Source: an uncultured Clostridia bacterium
GTDB lineage: Bacteria > Bacillota > Clostridia > Christensenellales > Aristaeellaceae
DNA: 7,230 bases
Assembly (NCBI GenBank): GCA_946534455.1
Contig: CAMNCR010000125.1
Coordinates: 1-7,230, forward strand
Direction: 5' to 3'
Positions within the stretch are counted from its first letter, which is position 1. Each line of letters begins with the position of its first letter. The notes under the pieces were generated by a model. It saw only the letters and a program-made list of their open reading frames with translations. It had not been told where the DNA came from and did no database searches. Below, piece after piece: positions 1 through 5,284 of the stretch. The position numbers and the translations under genes are program-made.

Positions 1-30
1 CGGCCTCTGGCCGCGCTGTCCGTCCCGTTT

Positions 31-60
31 TGGGCAGAGCTCCGGAGTCGCTCTGCTCCA
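31..60. repeat. Strong imperfect hairpin, 10 bp stem with one bulge
   Basis: Positions 31-40 pair with 50-60: seven contiguous pairs (GCAGAGC with GCTCTGC), then a bulged T at 57, then TGG with CCA. The loop is 9 nt (41-49). Neither side carries a convincing T-run, so it is not a canonical intrinsic terminator. It may still mark the 3' end of a rightward transcript entering from the left edge, or be a structured RNA or protein-binding element. Confidence 0.5.
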
Positions 61-94
61 GACATAGTTTAACACTTGTCCATATACAAGGACG

Positions 95-123
95 GTTACA
101 TGGCATTTTTTGTTCCGTAGAAT
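95..123 (+). promoter_or_regulatory. Weak candidate promoter inside the spacer
   Basis: GTTACA (95-100) and TAGAAT (118-123) are separated by 17 bp and match the sigma-A boxes at 4/6 and 5/6 positions. The expected transcript would start near 130 and carry the 139-164 hairpin, but no gene follows before the convergent glycosidase. In AT-rich DNA such matches arise by chance, so this is only a candidate. Confidence 0.2.
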
Positions 124-138
124 ACAAGTATTTTTTTG

Positions 139-164
139 TTGGACGAAGCATTTTTTTCGTCCAA
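139..164. repeat. Perfect 9-bp inverted repeat within a larger nested palindrome
   Basis: TTGGACGAA (139-147) is repeated inverted as TTCGTCCAA (156-164) around an 8-nt loop. A second inverted pair, GTTACAT (95-101) and ATGTAAC (166-172), encloses it, with the outer right arm starting 2 nt after the inner right arm. No T-run follows the stem on either strand, so it is not an ordinary terminator. It could be an operator, a small structured RNA or a degraded mobile-element end; nothing in the sequence decides between these. Confidence 0.45.
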
Positions 165-265
165 AATGTAACTTTCATGTCCGGAAAAGCGTTTTCGATC
201 CTTTTATCCGCTGCTCCCGCTCCGGGTGAGCATCTTTCTTCTGCGGTCTTTTATCTCTCGAAGGG

Positions 266-290
266 AAATAAAAATGGCCCCGAAGGGCCA
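266..290 (-). terminator. Intrinsic terminator of the GH4 glycosidase gene
   Basis: Read on the minus strand, TGGCCC and GGGCCA form a perfect 6-bp stem (275-280 with 285-290) closed by a TTCG tetraloop, followed directly by TTTTTATTT (266-274). This is the classic rho-independent layout. It lies 67 nt beyond the stop codon of the leftward gene. Read rightward, the hairpin is not followed by Ts, so it should work in one direction only. Confidence 0.9.
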
Positions 291-357
291 ATCTGATACC
301 GATTGAGGAAGCCTGCGATGAGAGCAAGAAAACACAAAAGGACCGTCCCGTGTTTTG

Positions 358-1749
358 TTATTCGAACCAGGCCTTGGGGAGGTAGGCGCGCTGGTTTTCG
401 AGCATGTCGTCGAAGAGCTTCTGGCCGTCCTTCACGGTCACGGCGGCCATCTGGGGATCGTTCATGAAGGTGGTGAAGCCCAGCTTCCGGTCGCAGCGGA
501 GGGCGGCGGTCAGGGTGTTTTCCTGATTATAGACGTGGCGGGCCACCAGCGGCAGAATCGCGGCGGGCATGGGGCCGGCGTAGAGCGGCTCGATGCGGTC
601 CCGGCCGAAGAGGGCATTGGTCTCCACCACGGCGCCCAGGGGCAGGTTCGGGATCTGGCCCCGGTTGGGGATATTGACGTTGGACACCAGATCGCCCAGG
701 CCCAGCACGGCCTTGAGCAGCAGGTGGCCCTCCTCGCCGGAGGCCTTGAGCACCAGCTCCTCCTTTCCGCTGATCAGATCATCCGAGCGGCGGAGGCGGT
801 TGTGCAGATCCTCGATGCGCCAGTCCACGGTGGTGAGGCTGAACTTCCAGGAGCGCACCACCTCCGGATTCAGCGTATACCAGGGGGCGGTAAACTCCGC
901 CAGATGCCGGTCGCCGGCGGCGGCGATGGCGCCGTAGCGGCGGAAGAGATCGAACTTCACGCGCTGGGCGCAGTTGAAATGGGAATTCATCCAGTTCTGA
1001 TCTCCGCCCTCGTCATAGCCGGTTTCGTAATACTTGTCCGCCAGGGCGGCATAATGGGGCATGAGGTCCATGCCCTGATAGCTGGCGCGGGTGATCCAGG
1101 TGAAATGGTTGATGCCGGTGACGGTGGTGTAGAGCTCCTGCCGCTTCACGCCCTCGATGCCCAGCTCCGTCTTCAGCATGGAGCACAGGAGCTTCTGGGT
1201 GCCGAAAACCTCATGGCAGCAGCCGAAGGCCTTGATGCCCGGGAACACCTCATAGAGCGTGCGCACGCACAGGGACATGGGGTTGGTATAGTTGATGACC
1301 CAGGCCTCCGGCGCGAAATCCCGGATCGCCTCGGCGATGGTGACATACATGGGAATGGTGCGCATGGCGCGCATGAAGCCGCCGGCGCCGACCGTATCGC
1401 CCACGGGCTGATACACGCCCACGCGCTCGGGCAGATGCACGTCGGAGCGCATTTCCTCGAAGGTGGCCGGGAGAATGGAGATCACCACGAAATCCGCCCC
1501 GGTCAGGGCCTCCCGCAGGGAATCGCTGACCTCATACTGCCAGCGGGACACGGCGTCCGGATGCGCGCTGATTTTGCGGCCGATGATCTGATTGCGCTCG
1601 GCCGCGGCGCGGTCGATATCGTACAGGCGGATCGTGCCGCACATGTCCGCGTCCATCGCCAGGTCCATCATGAAGCCCCAGGCCCAGCCGCGGGAGCCTC
1701 CACCGATATAGGCTATGGTTAACTCTTTGGGATTGACCGGATTCTTCAT
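358..1749 (-). CDS. GH4 family NAD/metal-dependent glycosidase, probable alpha-galacturonidase (LplD-like)
   Basis: This 463-residue protein is a complete glycoside hydrolase family 4 enzyme. Family members hydrolyse glycosides by transient oxidation at C3 with bound NAD and a divalent metal, and act in the cytoplasm. Visible motifs are the N-terminal nucleotide-binding stretch AYIGGGSRGWA (13-23), GDTVGAGG (117-124), NYTNPM (153-158), CHEV (178-181, with Cys178 and His179 as expected metal ligands) and GINH (212-215, His215 another ligand). The residues after the active-site Cys divide GH4 by substrate: CHSV for alpha-glucosidases/galactosidases, CN or CD for 6-phospho-glycosidases, CHEV for alpha-galacturonidases such as Bacillus subtilis LplD. 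Length (about 450 in the family) and motif support the last. There is no signal peptide. The start at 1749 follows AAAGGGAGG by 10 nt. It is transcribed alone, divergently from the 1931 gene, and ends at the terminator at 266-290. The family is certain; the substrate is inferred from CHEV. Confidence 0.93.
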   Translation of the reverse strand: MKNPVNPKELTIAYIGGGSRGWAWGFMMDLAMDADMCGTIRLYDIDRAAAERNQIIGRKISAHPDAVSRWQYEVSDSLREALTGADFVVISILPATFEEMRSDVHLPERVGVYQPVGDTVGAGGFMRAMRTIPMYVTIAEAIRDFAPEAWVINYTNPMSLCVRTLYEVFPGIKAFGCCHEVFGTQKLLCSMLKTELGIEGVKRQELYTTVTGINHFTWITRASYQGMDLMPHYAALADKYYETGYDEGGDQNWMNSHFNCAQRVKFDLFRRYGAIAAAGDRHLAEFTAPWYTLNPEVVRSWKFSLTTVDWRIEDLHNRLRRSDDLISGKEELVLKASGEEGHLLLKAVLGLGDLVSNVNIPNRGQIPNLPLGAVVETNALFGRDRIEPLYAGPMPAAILPLVARHVYNQENTLTAALRCDRKLGFTTFMNDPQMAAVTVKDGQKLFDDMLENQRAYLPKAWFE

Positions 1750-1759
1750 GGGCTTGAAG

Positions 1760-1768
1760 CCTCCCTTT
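1760..1768 (-). promoter_or_regulatory. Ribosome binding site of the GH4 gene
   Basis: On the minus strand AAAGGGAGG ends 10 nt before the ATG at 1749. It is a near-perfect anti-16S match and fixes that start codon. Confidence 0.85.
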
Positions 1769-1787
1769 CTGCTGCATTCTTCTCCTC

Positions 1788-1816
1788 AATGTAATCACTC
1801 TTTGCGCCGGTGTCAA
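1788..1816 (-). promoter_or_regulatory. Sigma-A-type promoter of the GH4 gene
   Basis: On the minus strand a perfect -35 box TTGACA (1811-1816) is followed after 17 bp by TACATT (1788-1793, 4/6 match to TATAAT). The predicted transcription start near 1781 gives a leader of about 30 nt that contains the ribosome binding site. The -35 box is only 8 bp from that of the divergent rightward promoter. Confidence 0.7.
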
Positions 1817-1824
1817 GCGAAAGA

Positions 1825-1854
1825 TTGTCATTTCGGGCTGTTTTATGGTATACT
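1825..1854 (+). promoter_or_regulatory. Sigma-A-type promoter of the three-gene envelope operon
   Basis: TTGTCA (1825-1830, 5/6) and TATACT (1849-1854, 5/6) are separated by 18 bp, and the -10 box is preceded by TGG, giving an extended -10 (TGnTATACT). The predicted start near 1861 leaves a leader of about 70 nt before the start codon at 1931. It is the best rightward promoter seen upstream of the operon. Confidence 0.75.
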
Positions 1855-1874
1855 GATCTGAATTTGCTCTGCCC

Positions 1875-1890
1875 GCAGGCCGGAGCCTGC
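1875..1890. repeat. Perfect inverted repeat in the 5' leader of the envelope operon
   Basis: GCAGGC (1875-1880) and GCCTGC (1885-1890) flank a CGGA loop. The element starts about 15 nt after the predicted transcription start and ends 21 nt before the ribosome binding site. It has no trailing T-run. It could be a stabilising 5' hairpin or a repressor operator just downstream of the promoter. Confidence 0.5.
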
Positions 1891-1911
1891 CTCCAAACAA
1901 GAAACCAAGAT

Positions 1912-1920
1912 GGAAGGAAG
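1912..1920 (+). promoter_or_regulatory. Ribosome binding site that decides the 1931 start
   Basis: GGAAGGAAG lies 10 nt before the ATG at 1931 and 13 nt before the ATG at 1934. An in-frame ATG at 1910 overlaps the edge of this site and has no Shine-Dalgarno sequence of its own, so translation most likely begins at 1931 (or 1934). Confidence 0.75.
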
Positions 1921-1930
1921 CGATTCTGAA

Positions 1931-3100
1931 ATGATGAAACGTCTGTCCCTGATGCTCTTCGCCTTTCTGCTGACGCTGTGCGTCACCGCCGCTTCCTGGG
2001 CGCAGGAAAGCGCGCTGAGCGCGGAGGAGCTGCTGGAGTTCGTGGAGGGGCTGCGGACGCGCGCCCTGGAATCCCAGCCGCTGAACAATCCCGCGGATCC
2101 GGATTCCGTTTCCGAGGACGGAACGCTTTTCGCCTATGATTTTGCCTCCCTGTACGCCGCCTCCGCGGAGATGACGGAGGACGCGGTGCTGACCGCCTGC
2201 GTGATTTCCGACCCGGAGGAGGTCCAGTTCCGGGGCCGCACGGCCGACCTGCTGGCCGGGGAGCTGCTCTCCCTGTTCCGCAATGACAACCCCACCCTCG
2301 CCGGCACGCGCGGCGGCGCGCTGCTCTATCTGGACGGAACCGCGGCCGACGGCTATGTATACGGCCAGGTCACCCGGGACGGGCAGCGGATTCAGTTCAT
2401 CGAATACGGCATTCTGGAGCAGACGGAGGCGGGACCCCGGCTGCTGTCCGCCCTCTTCGGCCTGACGGAGGGCTACGTCGTCTCCCTGCGGGTGGACGGC
2501 ATGGCGGAAGCCACCACGGCCGAGGCCGCCCAGGCCCTGTATGACAGCCTGGCGGAGCTGGGCGCCGAAGGCGACTATACCCAGGCGCCCACCAGCCTCA
2601 ACGGCCTGGAGCTGACCGCCCTGGCCGAGGAGGATCTGACCATCAACGGCACGCCCTTCCTGCGCCTCCAGCCCGAAAGCTTCGGCGGCCTGCCGGAGGA
2701 TGTGCTCATGGAAAACGACGAGGGGACCTGGATGCGGGTCATCGAGGGAGACGGCTTCACCGCCGTGTTCGCCTGCGACGCGGAGGGCGGGAACGCCCGG
2801 ATCTCCTCCTTCTCCATTCTGTCCGACGATTACGAGGGACCCCGGGGCGTGCGCCTGGGCGACCAGTTCCATGAGGATTTCACCCGCTTCCGCAACGGGG
2901 AGCAGGAAACCGACGGCACCACCGAGGTGCTCTACGGCCTGGAGGGCACCGCGCCCTATGGCATGGCCTACTACGCGGACGGGGACGGCATGACCCTGCG
3001 CTATGTCACCGCCACCGCCCAGGGGCAGGATGTGGAGCTGTACCTGCACTACACGCAGAATACGCTCTCCGAGATCATTCTGCACACCATCGAGCCCTAA
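1931..3100 (+). CDS. Secreted protein of unknown function, first gene of the operon
   Basis: The protein is 389 residues from the chosen ATG. It begins with a clear Sec signal peptide: a MMKR basic start, a hydrophobic core (about 5-19), and a likely signal peptidase I site after SWA at 22-24. Cys17 lies within the core, but LTLC is a poor lipobox, so I favour a secreted rather than a lipid-anchored protein. The mature part is acidic, has two cysteines (90 and 282) that could form a disulfide, and no membrane segment. A C-terminal stretch around 303-313 (GPRGVRLGDQF), followed by beta-like segments to the end, resembles a motif I recall from uncharacterised Clostridia secreted proteins; I cannot name a family. 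No catalytic motif is evident. The next gene starts 24 nt downstream, indicating cotranscription. Export is well supported; the function is unknown. Confidence 0.85.
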   Translation: MMKRLSLMLFAFLLTLCVTAASWAQESALSAEELLEFVEGLRTRALESQPLNNPADPDSVSEDGTLFAYDFASLYAASAEMTEDAVLTACVISDPEEVQFRGRTADLLAGELLSLFRNDNPTLAGTRGGALLYLDGTAADGYVYGQVTRDGQRIQFIEYGILEQTEAGPRLLSALFGLTEGYVVSLRVDGMAEATTAEAAQALYDSLAELGAEGDYTQAPTSLNGLELTALAEEDLTINGTPFLRLQPESFGGLPEDVLMENDEGTWMRVIEGDGFTAVFACDAEGGNARISSFSILSDDYEGPRGVRLGDQFHEDFTRFRNGEQETDGTTEVLYGLEGTAPYGMAYYADGDGMTLRYVTATAQGQDVELYLHYTQNTLSEIILHTIEP

Positions 3101-3124
3101 TCCCGGGAAACCAGGGGGAAACAA

Positions 3125-5242
3125 ATGTTCATCAATCTTAGCTGTCCGGCGGAGCTGTTCCGGACCGTGCTGCCCACGGAGGAATCGCCCGCCTGCGGTC
3201 TGCTGCTGTACAATCTGAGCGACCGGGTCATCGTCTCGGCCGAGGTCACGCTTCGCCTGCTCAACCGGCGCGGGGAGGAGGAGGAGCGGCTTGTTTACCG
3301 CGCCCGCGCGCTCAACGGCCGGCCGCATAACACCTTCACCATGAACGTGCCCTGCACGCCGGCCCCCGCCATCCGCCAGGCCGAGGTCTCCATCGACAAG
3401 GTCTGGTTCGCGGACAACGCGGTCTGGCGCAAGGAGCCGGGCCAGGAAACGGAATACGTGCCCAACCAGCTGCCCGTCTCCCGCAGCCTGTCGAACCTGA
3501 AGTTCGTCGCCGGGGAATCCGCCGTGGGCTATCCGAGCCAGCAGGAGGGCGTCTGGGTCTGCGTCTGCGGCCGGCCCAACCCGGACCGGGATCCCTTCTG
3601 CGCGCGCTGCCTGCGGCAGAAGGAGCTGGTGTTCGCCCGCTTCAACCGCGAGGCCGTGGAGAAGCAGCTGAACCAGAAGGAGCGGCAGCTGGAGCTGAAA
3701 TCCCGCTCCGCCCTGGAGGACACGGCGCGGCTGCAGCGCATCCGGGAGGAGCGCTTCGTCCTCCGGCAGCGGAAGCGCCGCTTCCGCCTGCGGCTGCTGT
3801 CGGCGGTGCTGTGCGCCGTGGCGCTGGCGCTGCTTTCCCTGGGCGTGATCGCGCCCGGCGCGCGGCTGTATGCTGCCCGCCGGGGCATGGAGGCCGGAGA
3901 TCTGGACGGCGCGGAGCGCGTGCTGCTGGAGCTGCGGCGCTTCCCCGGCGCGGAAAGCCTGCTGGCGGAGTGCCGGTACCGGCAGGCCGCCCTGTGCGCC
4001 GAGGAGGGCGGCGAGATCGACGCCCTGCGGGAGGCCGCCGGCATTCTGCGCGCCGCGGGCGAGCGGGAAGGCGCCGCCGCGCTGGCGGCGCAGGCCGAGG
4101 CCCGGCTGGCCCGGGCGCTGCTGGCGGACGGGCTGTACGCCGAGGCCCGGGAGGCCATCGCCGCGCTCGGTCCGGAGGACGCCGAGGCGCAGGCCCTGCG
4201 GCAGGAAATCGATTATCAGGAAGCGCTGGAAAACATGAATCAGCGCTACTATGTGCTGGCCCGGAACATCTTCCTGGGCCTGGGGGACTACCGCGACGCG
4301 GCGAAGCAGGCCGACGCCTGCATCTATCTGCCCGCCCTGGCCCTGATGGAGAACGGGGAATACGACGCGGCCATCCGCCAGCTCGAGCGCATTCCGAACT
4401 ATGAGGACAGCGCGGAGCTGATCCACCACTGCTCCTATCTCAAGGGGCTGACCCTGGAGCAGAAGGAGGACCTGGCCGGCGCGGCCGAGGCCTATTTCAC
4501 CGCCGGCGACTATCAGGACGCGCCGGACAAGGCGCGGGCCCTGACCTATATCCTGGCCGAGGACGCGTTCTCCGTGGCCAGCTTTGAAAAGGCCATGGAG
4601 CTCTATGCCCGGATTCCCGGCTACGAGGACGCGGACGAGAAATATCTGGCGAGCCTGTATACCCTGGGGCACCGCGCCCTGGCGGATCAGGAATACAACC
4701 GGGCGCTGACGCTGCTGGAGCGGCTGCCCGAGGGCTATGAGGACCGGGACAGCCTGATCGCCCAGGCCGCGTATCAGGCGGGCCTCGGCGCCGCGGAGGA
4801 GCAGGACTGGGCGCGGGCGGTCACGCTGTTTGAGCGGGCCGGCGGCTACCGCGACGCGAGCCGCCGCCTGGAGCGGGCGCAGGCCGCGCTGGAGGCGGAG
4901 CAGGCGCCCCCGCCGGAGGCGACGGAGGACGCCGCGGAGACGGCGGAGCCCATCGCGACCCCGGCCGGAGAGCCCACGGACACCCCGGCCCCCACCGAGA
5001 CCCCCACTGAGGCCCCGACGGAAGCCCCCACCGAGGGTCCGACGGCCACGCCCACCGAAGCGCCGACCGGGACGCCAACCGCGGCCCCGACGGAAGCCCC
5101 CACTGAGGCCGCCACCGCCGCCCCGACCCGGACGCCGACCCCGTCGCCCGAAGGCACCCCCTCCGACGCGCCCGGGGAAACCCCCGCGGGGGAGGCGACG
5201 GAGGAGATCACGGATTCCTTCCTCGTGCGGGATGACGAGTAA
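3125..5242 (+). CDS. Membrane-anchored zinc-ribbon / TPR-like repeat protein with Thr/Pro-rich tail
   Basis: This 705-residue protein has a composite architecture. Residues 1-140 form a beta-strand-rich region I do not recognise. A zinc ribbon follows: Cys146, Cys148, Cys159 and Cys162 (CxC-x10-CxxC). Residues 165-223 are highly charged, probably helical or coiled coil, ending with seven basic residues between 214 and 223. One transmembrane helix spans about 224-245. Residues 250-592 hold nine TPR-like repeats of about 37 residues, and 595-695 is a Thr/Pro/Ala/Glu-rich tail ending in an acidic C-terminus without a sortase motif. The positive-inside rule puts the zinc ribbon in the cytoplasm and the solenoid and tail outside. 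AGGGGG ends 6 nt before the ATG. It sits 24 nt after the secreted-protein gene and 42 nt before the acyltransferase gene, so an operon is likely. A role as a transmembrane scaffold or sensor is inference; no enzymatic motif is visible. Confidence 0.88.
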   Translation: MFINLSCPAELFRTVLPTEESPACGLLLYNLSDRVIVSAEVTLRLLNRRGEEEERLVYRARALNGRPHNTFTMNVPCTPAPAIRQAEVSIDKVWFADNAVWRKEPGQETEYVPNQLPVSRSLSNLKFVAGESAVGYPSQQEGVWVCVCGRPNPDRDPFCARCLRQKELVFARFNREAVEKQLNQKERQLELKSRSALEDTARLQRIREERFVLRQRKRRFRLRLLSAVLCAVALALLSLGVIAPGARLYAARRGMEAGDLDGAERVLLELRRFPGAESLLAECRYRQAALCAEEGGEIDALREAAGILRAAGEREGAAALAAQAEARLARALLADGLYAEAREAIAALGPEDAEAQALRQEIDYQEALENMNQRYYVLARNIFLGLGDYRDAAKQADACIYLPALALMENGEYDAAIRQLERIPNYEDSAELIHHCSYLKGLTLEQKEDLAGAAEAYFTAGDYQDAPDKARALTYILAEDAFSVASFEKAMELYARIPGYEDADEKYLASLYTLGHRALADQEYNRALTLLERLPEGYEDRDSLIAQAAYQAGLGAAEEQDWARAVTLFERAGGYRDASRRLERAQAALEAEQAPPPEATEDAAETAEPIATPAGEPTDTPAPTETPTEAPTEAPTEGPTATPTEAPTGTPTAAPTEAPTEAATAAPTRTPTPSPEGTPSDAPGETPAGEATEEITDSFLVRDDE
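3872..4900 (+). repeat. Region encoding nine ~37-residue TPR-like repeats
   Basis: A Y-[ER/Q]-D-[AS]-type motif recurs with its Tyr at residues 389, 426, 463, 500, 538 and 575 of the protein, at intervals of 37, 37, 37, 38 and 37. Degenerate versions align at about 276 (PGAES), 314 (AGEREGA) and 350 (GPEDA), extending the series to nine units. Each unit also has a TPR-like G-x-[YW]-x-x-A helix pair, as in NGEYDAAIRQLERI. The period is longer than the canonical 34 residues. The copies differ at DNA level, so the repeat is an old protein repeat rather than a recent tandem duplication. Confidence 0.8.
4907..5209 (+). repeat. Low-complexity region encoding the Thr/Pro-rich tail
   Basis: About 100 codons encode mostly P-T-E/A/x-A triads such as PTEAPTEAPTEGPT. 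Within it a 21-nt sequence at 5011-5031 is repeated exactly at 5083-5103, a 72-bp (24-codon) offset that keeps frame. Such tails usually span the Gram-positive cell wall. The exact repeat makes length change by slippage or recombination plausible. Confidence 0.8.
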
Positions 5243-5268
5243 CGTTCCCGGCGGGATGGGCCACGGAC

Positions 5269-5277
5269 AGGAGGAGG
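5269..5277 (+). promoter_or_regulatory. Ribosome binding site fixing a GTG start
   Basis: AGGAGGAGG ends 7 nt before the GTG at 5285, which begins the conserved N-terminus of the acyltransferase. The strong site and spacing support the non-ATG start. Confidence 0.8.
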
Positions 5278-5284
5278 CGGACAG

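Larger units (their letters stand above)
1..265. other. Non-coding intergenic spacer, partly AT-rich and rich in inverted repeats
   Basis: I see no credible gene here. Positions 1-60 are GC-rich and hold two hairpin-forming sequences (1-13, CGGCC/GGCCG around TCT; and 31-60). From about 61 to 175 the sequence becomes AT-rich, with T-runs at 106-111, 131-137 and 151-157, and contains nested inverted repeats. Two frames stay open across the region: one on the plus strand from a TTG at 30, and one on the minus strand from an ATG at 178 running off the left edge. Neither has a ribosome binding site, and their A/T-rich codons are unlike the GC-rich genes alongside. The spacer lies beyond the terminator of the leftward glycosidase gene, so it could hold the promoter of a leftward gene outside the window or the end of a rightward one. 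Confidence 0.6.

Noticed and set aside
1..178. Minus-strand frame from ATG at 178 open to the left edge, containing an LPKTG string
   Set aside because: There is no ribosome binding site, and the composition is Lys/Cys-rich and unlike the local genes. LPKTG is followed by basic residues rather than a hydrophobic helix before the edge. The motif is probably chance, although the frame cannot be closed within this window.
30..296. Plus-strand frame of 88 codons in the left spacer
   Set aside because: It begins with TTG without a ribosome binding site, crosses the terminator stem, and its A/T-rich codons do not match neighbouring genes.
355..1722. Plus-strand open frame of 455 codons opposite the GH4 gene
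   Set aside because: The minus-strand product has all GH4 motifs, promoter, ribosome binding site and terminator; the antisense product is a His/Gly/Ala-rich sequence with no family features.
1811..1830. Catabolite-repression (cre-like) site between the divergent promoters
   Set aside because: The TGTCAAGCG stretch resembles half a cre box but is one base too long between TG and CG, and the second half does not match.
1910..1930. Upstream ATG at 1910 as start of the secreted protein
   Set aside because: It lacks a Shine-Dalgarno sequence and would bury the GGAAGGAAG site inside the gene and add an acidic MEGSDSE prefix to the signal peptide; 1931 is better placed.
4907..5209. CRISPR-like or tandem DNA array
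   Set aside because: The repetition is codon-level Pro/Thr low complexity in an open reading frame, without regular spacers.
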